A stretch of 64,000 bases of DNA from positions 11,859,501 to 11,923,500 of the forward strand of contig NC_092566.1 of assembly GCF_037975245.1 (NCBI RefSeq), given 5' to 3'. The stretch's first letter is position 1; every line of letters begins with the position of its first letter. The DNA comes from Apostichopus japonicus (lineage: Eukaryota > Echinodermata > Holothuroidea > Aspidochirotida > Stichopodidae). The notes under the pieces are model-generated. The model was not told where the DNA came from, ran no database searches, and saw nothing but the letters and a program-made list of their open reading frames with translations. The position numbers were made by a program, and so were the translations under genes. Shown here piece by piece: positions 40,043 to 46,134 of this stretch.

Positions 40043-43000
40043 AATATGCAGTAGCTTGCCCGAATCTTTTTCAAATTTTTGCCCGACAATTCCATGATTT
40101 TCTTTATTTAGCATCATGGTGCCCGAATATTTCCGTGTAACACCACCGTAAGCGCAGTTCATCTGGGCTACCACGCTTTTTGCACGATCAATTTTTTATC
40201 TAACTAGTCAATTGTATACCTGGACCAAAGGCGGCGGAACCGGGGGGGCACAGGGGGCATGTGCCCCCCCACTTTTCCTCAGGTTAAAAATGTGCCTTTT
40301 TTCTACATAAAAATTGAGGTGCCTCAAGTTAGCAAGAGGCCAGGGAACCAGAATGAACACTCGGGGAGGGCCGTTTCCGGTCATCTGAGGGGTTTGTAAA
40401 ACCAAAATTTTCTAGTACGCTCCGCGCCAACTGATGGTGGCGCTCCGCTCAGATAGTCGTGCATACAACTTTGCAAATCCTGGCTAAGCGCGTGACTTTT
40501 AATGAATTTCTGAGGGTCTAACTCAAAGCTATTTCGAATGGAAAAAAATTGTTAAGATATTAACAAGAAAAAAAACTCTAATTCGGAAGATTCCTACATT
40601 AGCAACTAGCATGATTTCACCTCATTTTGTCTCAAAAGAAAACTTGTTCCTTGTTTCCCAATTTGCGCATTGGATATTGCAGTGCTAGTATACATATTTT
40701 CTTTGAGGGGGGGGGGGGTGTTGATGGAGTGATGTGTATGCGCAAATGAGATAATACAATAAGAGTTATAAAGGGTACTAAATATAAGGCTGCATCAGTC
40801 CAATCGAATTTCTGCAAAGTGCCCTTTGATGTCGGTGCCCCCCCCCCCCCCAGATTAAAAGTGCTTCCGCCGGCCTTGACCTGGACATCCCCAACATGAG
40901 TGTATATAAGAAACATTTTCTTTTTCATGGATGGTGGGAGGGGGGGGGGGGAGTGCCTACAAGCCTAGAAGTACAGGTTTATTATATTCTTTGTTATATT
41001 TTATACTTTTTTGTGAGACAAATTGCAGTCTCACCCGACACAGCGACATTATCCCGCCTACGTGTCGTTGAACAATGTATGTTTTTCTGGAGGTAGCTGA
41101 GTACTGTGTTAAAATAATAAATAAGGTAACTAAATAGGAGCTTAAAAAAATATACTGTCCCATTTTTCCCCTTGATGTTACCATTTTTTCTTCTTCTAAT
41201 TTACCAAATTTTTGGGGAAGTGTAAATTTTTAAAATGTGAGATTATAAAATAAAGAATGTTCAGATGCAACTTGCAAGGCCTCAGAAGTGCCGTTTCCGG
41301 CAATCTGAGAGGCATTGTTTGCCAAAAATTTTCTTGTACGCTACGCGCCAACCGATGGTGGCGCTCCGCTTAGATAGTGTCACAGGAACTTTCGGGCACA
41401 AAATGTTCTGCCCCCCCAAACTGAAATGGTCCCGTACGCCTATGGGTGCAAGAGTATTACAAGAAGTTTCCTTTCTCTTGTCATAATTAAAGTAAGCAGC
41501 AATGATCCTTAAATTAACATTAGTATTAGGTATTGTTAGAATGGTCAAGCAATTTGCAGAAACATCACTTAAAGAAAATAAATGACTAAAATGGAAGCAC
41601 TCGTCTCACTGTGAAGTTTCCTCTAGACTTCCACAGTCTTCAGTAGAAGGCTATTACCCTTGAATGGAGCTAATTTGATTTATGTTGTGTTAGAGTTGTT
41701 CATCATAAGCATCTCCACCACATAGGTAACAAAATGCAAATATGCACAGATGATTTCAGTTGTAATGGTTCTACCAAATTCAGTTGAACAGATACTTTCT
41801 GCTTTGATGATATTCGTCCCTATTAGTTGAGGGTGTTCAGATGTGTCAGGTCAGTGCTCTTAAGGTTTGGTTGTTTGGTACATGTGCAGCATAATTTTGA
41901 TATTCTGCATCTTCATTATTTATATTTTTTCTTATACTTTAGGGTAGTAAAGGTCATTTTCTTTTGTAGATTTATCTAGATAGTCAATGGATGATGTCAT
42001 GTCCATTTCAATTTAACTACAATATCAAAGAAAGTGAGTCATCAATAGGTCTACAAACTTGCCCATTGAAGACAGTGGGAGGAGAGTAATGAACTCTTGG
42101 CTAAAACAAGATGAAGTCTTCTCAGCTGATTTTCCACATAGCAAGCACAATGTCCTACTCACCCTGTGTTCATTAAATCGAGCAGTTTTTTGGTTCAGCT
42201 TCCATTATATTGTATTTGTTCAAATTCCTTTGATATAGTGGTTAGTTGTCCAATTTCATATGTATGGAAAACAACACTACTAATGCATGTAGGAGTGATC
42301 TCAATATCAATGTTTGAAGCCAACTATACATTTCACAGAGTGCAGTTGGAAGATGGTGTTGTTTCAGAGCCTTTGTGTATTAATAACCAAACCTGCATGC
42401 TTGACATCTTTACCATTTCACTGACATTTAGCTGTATTTGATCAAGTATAAAGTATCGAGCAACAATTGTTCACCAAAGGAATTGGTAACAATTTCAAAT
42501 TAGAGTGAATTTGTGGATTAAAAGCTGACTATTTTAGCAATGAACACAATCGTACTTGCACAATGTGACGTAAATTAGCTCTTTTTTTTTTAGGGTTGGG
42601 GGGGGGGGGAATTGATTACTCCCTCCAGCAATTATTGCCTCCTGCTGATATATTTCATTTTAAGTTGAGCTTATCTGCCTTTTTGCATTTCCCTTTGTAG
42701 AGATAATGACATAATTGGAAGTTTTGGATAACCAAGTTCTTGTAAATAATCATGTTTCTGTCAGTTTTTGAATTGTGAATACATTCTCTCTTCCAGAGGA
42801 GTGTTAGTGTGGACATGAATATACCACCATCTCGTCCGCCTCCACCAATACCTTTATCATCTCCACCTGATGATGAAGATGACGGGAATGTACCAAATAG
42901 ACCACCACCACCCCCACCAACATCAGGTCCAGCTACAACTCAGCGTCCAGCTCACAGGACAAGGCCACCAGTGTAAGTAAATCATATCAGCTAGGTTCAT

Positions 43001-43388
43001 TACATGGCTTTGGAAGGCTTTTTGTGAGAGATGTTGGTTCTTTGGAATAATCTTCAAAGCTTGACAGTTTAATTTCTGGCTTGGATTGGGTCATTTTCAT
43101 TCCTGTTATCAGTTGATATTGGCAGTGGATGTAACATGGATAGCACGAGACCATTGCTGGTAAAGCCATTCAGTGTCTCTTAAAAAGGTCTTGGGTCTCA
43201 TCATGACTGATTGAGGTTCTAAAAGACCTTATCAATATTAGAAAATTAAAATATAAAGTTTGCATGTGTACAGGCATATGGAAAGAAAAAACTCATGACT
43301 TTTGTTTATATACAGAGCCCTTCGCCCTGATGCACCAGTTCCTCCTCCAAGACCTGTACCTGCACCAAGACATGGAGGAGGTCCATAG
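1423..43388 (+). CDS. PIK3AP1: PIK3AP1 (BCAP)-like PI3K adaptor, complete 20-exon gene
   Basis: Cytoplasmic signalling adaptor of the BCAP/BANK1/Dof family, which couples tyrosine kinases and Toll-type receptors to PI3-kinase. Exons: 1423-1444, 3174-3755, 4715-4761, 10341-10482, 11865-12131, 12477-12664, 13263-13326, 16036-16092, 21324-21406, 24747-24852, 26903-27051, 28580-28622, 31350-31463, 32254-32322, 35032-35063, 36469-36490, 37966-37997, 39212-39280, 42797-42972, 43316-43388. All have AG acceptors and GT donors, and phases agree throughout. The sum is 2,337 nt, or 778 residues, close to human BCAP and BANK1 (about 800). Domains: TIR-like about residues 8-135, DBB about 204-345, ankyrin-like 361-416, YxxM at Y160 and Y428, BCAP-like helical segment 520-569, SH3-ligand-like proline tail. 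BCAP is favoured over BANK1 because of the YxxM sites, but the gene may pre-date the vertebrate split. The exon 13 donor could be 3 nt shorter; small exons 12-17 are the least certain. Confidence 0.88.
3174..3755 (+). CDS. PIK3AP1: PIK3AP1-like exon 2: TIR-like domain
   Basis: This exon encodes residues 8-201. It begins [20 protein letters not shown], the beta-A strand and helix that open the BCAP/BANK TIR-like domain. It continues through a hydrophobic strand ([12 protein letters not shown]) and VVGLLCGV, which matches the strand that reads RLLCGV in BCAP. After the domain comes an exact 30-bp in-frame duplication ([10 protein letters not shown] twice), then tyrosine sites LYLTM (Y160, a YxxM p85 site), LYVPA (Y181) and LYDFA (Y195). 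The reading frame stays open to 3787, but the GTAAAT donor at 3756 gives the phase needed by exon 3. Confidence 0.88.
4715..4761 (+). CDS. PIK3AP1: PIK3AP1-like exon 3 (47 nt, start of DBB region)
   Basis: A short exon between a TTAG acceptor and a GGTAAGC donor. With the leftover A of exon 2 it reads [16 protein letters not shown] and hands over in phase 0 to exon 4. The [10 protein letters not shown] part aligns with the segment LMVVQPDRIRCG that opens the BCAP DBB domain. It is the only sequence I found in the 3756-10340 interval that satisfies both the phase and the homology. Confidence 0.85.
5838..6083 (+). pseudogene. THAP-like zinc-finger ORF of the TTAA element
   Basis: Begins [10 protein letters not shown], a C-x4-C-type THAP opening. 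[11 protein letters not shown] matches the segment of THAP domains that reads roughly G-x-S-x-H-x-F/W-P. It continues to ADFTGPSQY and then ends without the expected CSxHF. The conserved tryptophan position reads ATM rather than W-x-K, so I regard it as a decayed DNA-binding domain (81 residues). No transposase domain follows. Confidence 0.6.
7388..7606 (-). pseudogene. P2X7 cytoplasmic-tail (ballast)-like domain ORF
   Basis: The 72-residue ORF contains [20 protein letters not shown] and then [11 protein letters not shown]. The end of human P2X7 reads LPSCCRWRIRKEFP and EGQYSGFKSP, so the Cys, RIR-x-x-FP and G-x-Y-x-GFK-x-P positions match in order. This domain is known outside P2X receptors in many invertebrate and other proteins. 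Only the C-terminal portion is intact here; no P2X channel sequence (two membrane segments, ectodomain) is present. It is probably the 3' part of the gene that starts near 8350 on the same strand. Confidence 0.65.
8061..8350 (-). pseudogene. Acidic N-terminal part of the TTAA element's minus-strand gene
   Basis: An ATG at 8350 reads [20 protein letters not shown] and stops at about 8272. A frame change then leads to an acidic stretch, [20 protein letters not shown], followed by [14 protein letters not shown]. An acidic start with an FEP motif followed by the P2X7-tail domain recalls the invertebrate P2X7-tail-like proteins (from memory). The frameshift shows that this copy is inactive. Confidence 0.45.
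9187..10232. repeat. 19-bp minisatellite (ACACACCATAGCTGTTTAT), about 1.05 kb
   Basis: Dozens of copies of a 19-bp unit with variants (TTTAT/TCCAT/TTCAT, ACACA/ACTTA). The left end is mixed with shorter AGTACCATAC units. Open frames over it on the minus strand are products of the repeat, because 19 bp rotates through all frames. Confidence 0.95.
10341..10482 (+). CDS. PIK3AP1: PIK3AP1-like exon 4: DBB core
   Basis: Reads [20 protein letters not shown] through YVLSVYPPK. The acceptor is CTACAG at 10335-10340 and the donor is AAAGGTATAT. The FLIVF and YVLSVYPP strands fit the immunoglobulin/IPT-like fold proposed for the DBB region (YVIV and YTISVKAP in BCAP). The exon starts about 110 nt after the end of a large minisatellite. 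Confidence 0.85.
11865..12131 (+). CDS. PIK3AP1: PIK3AP1-like exon 5: end of DBB and helical linker
   Basis: Encodes residues 265-353. [20 protein letters not shown] corresponds to the NVSLKIYSGDLVVCETVISY strand pair of BCAP, and [13 protein letters not shown] corresponds to the NPVEFMCQAF helix. It continues into [12 protein letters not shown], matching the LDKLL helix before the ankyrin region. The leftover A of exon 4's phase is resolved by the ATAG acceptor at 11861-11864; the donor is AAAGTATGT. Confidence 0.88.
12477..12664 (+). CDS. PIK3AP1: PIK3AP1-like exon 6: ankyrin-like repeats
   Basis: Encodes residues 354-416. [19 protein letters not shown] is an ankyrin-type helix-turn-helix that aligns with LLHFAAKYGLKNLTALLL of BCAP. 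It is followed by [19 protein letters not shown], a second repeat. Borders are TTTTGCAG and a GTAAGT donor. Confidence 0.92.
13263..13326 (+). CDS. PIK3AP1: PIK3AP1-like exon 7: YVTM PI3K-binding site
   Basis: Encodes [24 protein letters not shown] (Y428) fits the YxxM consensus for the p85 SH2 domains of PI3-kinase. It lies just after the ankyrin part, as the tyrosine motifs of BCAP do. GGTCTAG acceptor, AAGTAAG donor. Confidence 0.82.
16036..16092 (+). CDS. PIK3AP1: PIK3AP1-like exon 8: YDKP motif
   Basis: Reads [20 protein letters not shown] across its junctions. YDKP (Y439) is a YxxP site of the kind bound by Crk/Nck SH2 domains. The phase agrees with exons 7 and 9; the donor is AGGGTAATT. 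Confidence 0.8.
17536..17707. repeat. (TA)n microsatellite
   Basis: Nearly pure TA with a few CTA interruptions, ending at the 5' truncation point of the LINE. Confidence 0.95.
17719..19297 (+). pseudogene. Reverse transcriptase of CR1/L2-type LINE, decayed
   Basis: The pieces, in order across frameshifts and stops, carry RT motifs. [20 protein letters not shown] is followed by [15 protein letters not shown], then [16 protein letters not shown], then the catalytic HGYADD (the YADD box at about 18440-18460). Next come [16 protein letters not shown], and the C-terminal [15 protein letters not shown] and AEQWNKLP to the stop at 19297. A stop at 18769 and frame changes near 17810 and 18170-18300 make it non-functional. 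The N-terminal endonuclease domain is absent. Confidence 0.88.
19332..20664. mobile_element. Foldback/MITE-like element with CAATA duplication
   Basis: Terminal inverted repeats CAGGGGCGTATCCAGG and, reverse-complemented, CAGGGGCATATCCAGG. CAATA occurs at 19327-19331 and 20665-20669. Left-end G8/C7 hairpin and a C7 run near the right end. It carries the 91-bp module shared with two other elements (20386-20476). No coding sequence. The termini look hAT-like, but the duplication is 5 bp rather than 8. Confidence 0.78.
20386..20476 (+). repeat. Shared 91-bp module, copy 1
   Basis: Contains GTGCCGTTTCCGGCCATCTA, then AAAATTTTCTTGTACGCTTC, GCGCCAACTCATGGTGGCGC and TTAGATAGT. The same order occurs at 40368-40458 and 41288-41378 inside elements with different termini. 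Confidence 0.88.
20923..20975. repeat. (AT)n microsatellite at LINE 3' end
   Basis: An AT run with TTT and C interruptions directly after the AAT tail of the LINE. Confidence 0.85.
21324..21406 (+). CDS. PIK3AP1: PIK3AP1-like exon 9: tyrosine and acidic segment
   Basis: Reads [20 protein letters not shown] and then an acidic run ending ESNQ. Two tyrosines sit in an acidic-proline context, resembling the phosphorylated linker of BCAP. TTTCTCAG acceptor, CAGGTTAGG donor. Confidence 0.8.
22212..23350 (-). mobile_element. Decayed gypsy-type retrotransposon: gag remnant
   Basis: On minus, stretches around 22,990-22,600 read [20 protein letters not shown] and [13 protein letters not shown]. They are followed by a zinc-knuckle-like segment at about 22,380-22,270 ([18 protein letters not shown], then [11 protein letters not shown]), the usual gypsy gag arrangement before the CPA-type knuckle. 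GGTGTTAGAAGTGGTGC at 23348-23331 (minus) could be a primer-binding site. No protease, RT or LTR pair was recognised. Frame breaks are frequent. Confidence 0.55.
23765..24290 (+). repeat. AGGTCA-rich dispersed repeat, tandem units
   Basis: About four units of roughly 130-150 bp. Each contains a GTAAACACAATATCTCA-like core, a CATACTTGG-TG-GGATGC segment, a CCTATTGTTTTTGGTGG segment, then AGGTCA-type half-sites (AGGTCATCTGAGATCACCAG and AGGTCAAAG). Related copies lie near 13850-14290, 25180-25520, 26230-26610 and 39370-39700, and inverted at 46150-47510 and 63130-63290. Confidence 0.75.
24747..24852 (+). CDS. PIK3AP1: PIK3AP1-like exon 10: proline-rich linker
   Basis: Reads [20 protein letters not shown] and on to NPDEN. 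Low-complexity, proline-rich and probably disordered. The phase 0 start follows exon 9 and the phase 1 end meets exon 11. CACCCAG acceptor, TGGTAAGG donor. Confidence 0.8.
26903..27051 (+). CDS. PIK3AP1: PIK3AP1-like exon 11: conserved helical segment
   Basis: Encodes [20 protein letters not shown], then [20 protein letters not shown]. It aligns with the C-terminal BCAP/BANK helix ITLQEQVKLGIVNVDEAVLH plus FKEWQ, including the xEEAxxxFxxW pattern. ATTTCAG acceptor, CATGTAAGT donor. Confidence 0.88.
27498..27640 (+). pseudogene. Decayed THAP domain in the second TTAA element
   Basis: [11 protein letters not shown] in one frame is followed, after a frameshift, by [12 protein letters not shown] and [10 protein letters not shown]. 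The W and the closing C-x2-HF are THAP landmarks in the right order and spacing. The first cysteine pair is not visible. Confidence 0.65.
28005..28190 (-). pseudogene. Acidic Ser/Asp/Glu-rich ORF in the second TTAA element
   Basis: Read on minus: [40 protein letters not shown], then a stop after PTLMK. It occupies the same place and orientation as the acidic start of the P2X7-tail gene in the larger element. No P2X7-tail domain remains here. Confidence 0.45.
28580..28622 (+). CDS. PIK3AP1: PIK3AP1-like exon 12 (43 nt)
   Basis: Reads [14 protein letters not shown] in phase 0 to 1. TTGCCAG acceptor, CCAGGTAGAT donor. Basic-proline linker with no recognised domain. Supported only by splice signals and phase, so less certain than the domain exons. 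Confidence 0.6.
30489..30640. repeat. 25-bp tandem repeat, about 6 copies
   Basis: Unit ACTACTGTATGGAGTCCAGG plus TTTAC. The last copies vary to ACGGAATCC. Lies in the exon 12-13 intron. Confidence 0.93.
31350..31463 (+). CDS. PIK3AP1: PIK3AP1-like exon 13
   Basis: Reads [20 protein letters not shown] and on to IPYLRAGSG, a Ser/Thr/Pro-rich linker. The acceptor is TTGTTAG. Two donors three bases apart (GT at 31461 or 31464) both keep the frame, so the protein could differ by one residue. A TGA follows four bases after the second donor, so the exon cannot run on. Confidence 0.65.
32254..32322 (+). CDS. PIK3AP1: PIK3AP1-like exon 14
   Basis: Reads [20 protein letters not shown] then PF. The donor is CAGTAATG. 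The RARSEP segment resembles a basophilic phosphorylation or 14-3-3-type site (inference). Long pyrimidine tract before the TTTTTTAG acceptor. Confidence 0.62.
32560..33010. repeat. Degenerate repeat with TTAATATTCATGAGTGGG segments
   Basis: CCACAAGTTGAATCAATGTC and GGTAGATGCCC recur about 277 bp apart. Three copies of a segment like AATATTAATGAGTGGGCAGG occur at about 32655, 32780 and 32925. It is probably related to the AGGTCA repeat family (similar gene-independent layout), with heavy decay. Confidence 0.6.
35032..35063 (+). CDS. PIK3AP1: PIK3AP1-like exon 15 (32 nt)
   Basis: Reads [11 protein letters not shown] between a TCTTTTCAG acceptor and a GTAAGT donor, with phases 1 to 0 agreeing with the neighbours. 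Ser/Thr-rich linker. Confidence 0.6.
35531..35745. repeat. 29-bp tandem repeat, about 7 copies
   Basis: Unit GATGTAACATAGGCTACAGA plus GATTACATT. The first copies are extended by a TTGAT-type insertion. Confidence 0.92.
36469..36490 (+). CDS. PIK3AP1: PIK3AP1-like exon 16 (22-nt microexon)
   Basis: Reads DKNPSVI. A strong T-tract and CAG acceptor, then a GTGAGC donor. The phase fits (0 to 1), but exon 17 needs phase 1, so skipping this exon would break the frame. Confidence 0.55.
37966..37997 (+). CDS. PIK3AP1: PIK3AP1-like exon 17 (32 nt)
   Basis: Reads [11 protein letters not shown] between CAATCGCAG and GTAAGT. A (CCCTT)n tract starts about 150 nt into the following intron. Confidence 0.6.
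38147..38660. repeat. (CCCTT)n/(CCCAT)n pentanucleotide tract, about 510 bp
   Basis: Nearly perfect pyrimidine strand of TTCCC units with scattered CAT variants. The long overlapping open frames on both strands (Gly/Lys/Glu- and Pro/Ser-rich) are repeat artefacts. Lies in the exon 17-18 intron. Confidence 0.97.
39212..39280 (+). CDS. PIK3AP1: PIK3AP1-like exon 18
   Basis: Reads [20 protein letters not shown] then GKR. The GTAGGT donor at 39281 gives the phase 0 needed by exon 19. An earlier GTAAAA at 39273 would be out of phase. Confidence 0.68.
39993..40044. repeat. (AT)n microsatellite
   Basis: About 26 AT units following an A-run, inside the hAT-like element at 39884. Confidence 0.95.
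40218..40886. mobile_element. Nested hAT-like MITE with ACCTGGAC duplication
   Basis: A 653-bp core, 40226-40878, with termini CAAAGGCGGCGGAA and (reverse complement) CAAGGCCGGCGGAA. It is flanked by exact ACCTGGAC copies at 40218-40225 and 40879-40886. Left G7 hairpin, right C14 run, and the shared module at 40368-40458. It inserted into the element at 39884, so it is younger. Confidence 0.85.
40368..40458 (+). repeat. Shared 91-bp module, copy 2
   Basis: GGGCCGTTTCCGGTCATCTG, then TTTTCTAGTACGCTCCGCGC and CAACTGATGGTGGCGCTCCG. The potential stem GCGCC-AACTGATG-GTGGCGC is retained. Confidence 0.88.
41288..41378 (+). repeat. Shared 91-bp module, copy 3
   Basis: GTGCCGTTTCCGGCAATCTG, then TTTTCTTGTACGCTACGCGC and CAACCGATGGTGGCGCTCCG. 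The flanks GCCTCAGA and TCTGAGAGGC could form an outer stem around CCGTTTCCGG. Confidence 0.88.
42797..42972 (+). CDS. PIK3AP1: PIK3AP1-like exon 19: proline-rich SH3-ligand region
   Basis: Reads [20 protein letters not shown], then an acidic patch, then [12 protein letters not shown] and a basic [12 protein letters not shown]. Polyproline stretches match the SH3-binding C-terminus of BCAP. TTCCAG acceptor, AGTGTAAGT donor (phase 2). Confidence 0.8.
43316..43388 (+). CDS. PIK3AP1: PIK3AP1-like exon 20: terminal coding exon
   Basis: Reads [23 protein letters not shown], then TAG at 43386-43388. [12 protein letters not shown] is a class II-type SH3 ligand, and human BCAP also ends in a Pro/Arg stretch. 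The phase 2 entry is satisfied by a single A after the TACAG acceptor. Confidence 0.82.
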
Positions 43389-43820
43389 CAGCTTTACATT
43401 CTACAGTGTAAACTTTGGCTTGATAATTGAACAATGAACAGCAACATTCTGTGGCCTTAGACAACTTGTACTTTTATCACAGCAAATAATGAGAATGGGA
43501 GCGAATAACAGCATTATCGTGTGGAACCCAAAGTTTCTTTTTTCATAAACAGAAATTCAGCTGTTTATTTATTGTTTCTGACTGTTTTGAGTAAATTTCT
43601 CACTTGCAGCGTATGTAACAGGTGGATTATAACAGAATTTTTAATGGGAGTTCATCATATTTGATCTTGTATATTGGTACTTCCTTCCAGAATTGACAAC
43701 TTTAACCACAGTGCAAATATCAGTGCCTGCAGCAGAAACAACATGTTACCTTAAGTCATTTCAGTTGGGATCATTGGGAAACATTTTGACTTGGTCAATA
43801 AAGTTGTCTTTAGCTACCAA
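43389..43820 (+). other. PIK3AP1-like 3' UTR with poly(A) signal
   Basis: AT-rich non-coding sequence after the TAG. The first canonical AATAAA is at 43797-43802, with T-rich sequence downstream, giving a 3' UTR of about 430 nt. Another AATAAA-like site near 43868 is a possible alternative. Confidence 0.55.
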
Positions 43821-46134
43821 AAACTCATGTGTGTGTTTTAATTAAAAAACATCACATGGTGTGAAATAATAAAGGTTATACTATTAAGTGATTGTTCTCA
43901 TGTGTAAGGCTCCATTCTTAGGTGATAACAACTGTTTACGGACAAACTTCATTTAACATATTTAGTTCTTCCTGTTGAGTAACAATCAATGTCTTCCAAT
44001 ACGAGTAATTACTAAGGTTTGAAAACAAATATCATATTGAAAACAAGAGCAAAAATATTTGCTTATTTAACTTACTATGCAGATTTAATGATGGAAGAGT
44101 GTTTGTTGGTAAGTTGTTCGGTTTTACCATCAGAGATACACATGTGTGATGTTAGTTTACCCCAGAGAAAGCAATTATGCAGTCTTGTGGATTTGGGTAA
44201 ACCTTTTATATTAAGCATTTTATTCTCATAAGTGGTAATTTTCTTGAAAATATAGCAATGTTAACCTAGAGATGATTTAATTGTACAAAAGTTGATGAGT
44301 TGTAAATTTGCATGAATGGTCTTTTATTTTGAAATGGAGAAAGAAATACTGATAATAAAAGGGATATTACATATTATTATTGAAATTTTTAGAGGCTGAA
44401 AATGTTGAAATCCTGTTTGTCTGTTGGTGCCTGAAGTTGCTGTATATCTACAGTATTCATTTATGGATGAGAACAAATGCAGTTTCACTTAGCAGACTGC
44501 CGCATCCTAAGATAGTGCACTCACTTCCAAGTTGACAACATGCACTAAAATGGTCGTTGCTAGACGGAAATATGCTCACCATTAGAATTATGAGTATAAG
44601 AAAAAGTATAGACAAGTCTGTTTCAACGATGTCCAAGCAAACCCTAACAACAAATCTAGCCTGAACTATTTAAATGAATGCAGCAGATATGTAACAGTCA
44701 TAACTAATATGAGGCCATAGAATCCTGAAACAAGTTTTAATAGAAACAGGACAATTCTTTGCTGTAGCAGTCCAAGAATTCCTTTGCTGTAGCAGTCCAA
44801 GAATTGACAAGAAACAAAGATGTCACAATCGAGCGTCCTGCCTTCTCAGTGAACTGTTCCAACAGAAGAAACAATCTAGGGGTCATCAGAAAAAATAGGA
44901 AATCCACTTATCATTTTATGGTTTTTTGCATTTGCATTTTAATACGTTTCACAGGGGCAATGAAAATAGACAATGTAACTTACTGGAATATTTGCCACAT
45001 TTTGATTTTTTTCCCTGCCCTGTAACTTACCAGTTTTTGTTAGCATTATTACTTTTATCAAATCAAACACTTAATGCATTTTTGAGTCCCACAGTATGAA
45101 ACAATATATGGAAGCTATTAAATATTGCTTGCTTTATAATTCATATTCATGCATATTGATTATGAGAGTTGTGCTAAATATTATGGTATATTATTATTAT
45201 TGTTATATTATATTTATATGTATGATGATCGCTCAATGCGTGAAACTCTGAGTAACAACTACTAGTGTCCCACTAGTCCCAACCAATATATATACATAAT
45301 TGAAATTATAGTAAGTTGGAAACTCCAGAACAGTGAAAAATCTTCCAGCCTCCACCAGGATTCAAACCCGGGCCTATGTGTGTGTTTTTAACGTTCTTGA
45401 CATTACTGCTTGCAATAAAATTATATGACATACAGTTAAGTTTGTATGTAAAGCAGGACACATTGGTACCCTGACTTATCTCATTGGTACCCTGTGAAAT
45501 TCAAAGATGTATAAACAGATCTTTGTTGCTCTGGGAATTATCCATTTATCTTTGAATGTTTCCTTTCAAATGGTCCTTCTACCTTCCCAAATGAGAGTTA
45601 TTATTTTGTTGCTGTACTGGCTGTGACGTCCTTGACGTTGAACTCTGGACACTTGAGACTAGTTCAGTATTTTCCAAGGTTGTCTTGTGTAGCCCAGTGA
45701 TTTATATGCCACAGGGATGAGGGAACTACAGAATGCTAGTATATGTCATGTCATGTTTTGAAGGATATTGCCATTTCTGTTCAGTTTTCCAGTAGCATGA
45801 ATATGAAAGCTTGCGAGGGCCTGGGGAACTTATTTTATTTTTGTTAAACTTTATTTAACCGAGGGTGACTCGGTGAGCCAGAGCTTATCTTCCCAGAGGC
45901 CCTCAGTTACAAAGACAAATAAAAAGAATTGTAGTAAAAATCCAACAATAAAAGAAGAAATGAGTATAGGTACTATTGATTTAAAAGTCATGAATATTGC
46001 CTATCACATATCGTAATTGATAGATTTCATGAGCTAAAATAATTATAATATTCTAATTGAAATGCACGCATGACATAATATAATTTAATGATAATGACAT
46101 GATTGAGTTGGTTTTGTTTATCTGGCACTGCCTT
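43821..46134. other. Intergenic DNA, no gene recognised
   Basis: Convergent intergenic space. Apart from the possible SINE fragment and a 25-bp direct repeat (TTTGCTGTAGCAGTCCAAGA, at about 44757 and 44782), I see only AT-rich DNA. A segment at about 45845-45915 has a small perfect stem, CCGAG-GGTGA-CTCGG. Confidence 0.5.
45240..45390 (-). repeat. Possible tRNA-derived SINE fragment
   Basis: On minus, CCCGGGTTTGAATCCTGGTG contains a B-box-like GGTTTGAATCC (Pol III internal promoter consensus GGTTCGANTCC), followed by a non-tRNA body GAGGCTGGAAGATTTTTCAC. No clear A box was seen, so it may be 5'-truncated. Confidence 0.35.

Larger units (their letters stand above)
39876..41452. mobile_element. 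hAT-like non-autonomous element with GGTGCAAG duplication
   Basis: Core 39884-41444 with termini CATAGGCGTACG on both ends (inverted). An exact 8-bp duplication, GGTGCAAG, lies at 39876-39883 and 41445-41452. Eight-base target duplications are typical of hAT elements. It contains a left-end G7/C7 hairpin, an (AT)n tract at 39993-40044, a nested second element, and the shared module at 41288-41378. It lies in the intron between exons 18 and 19. No transposase. Confidence 0.85.
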
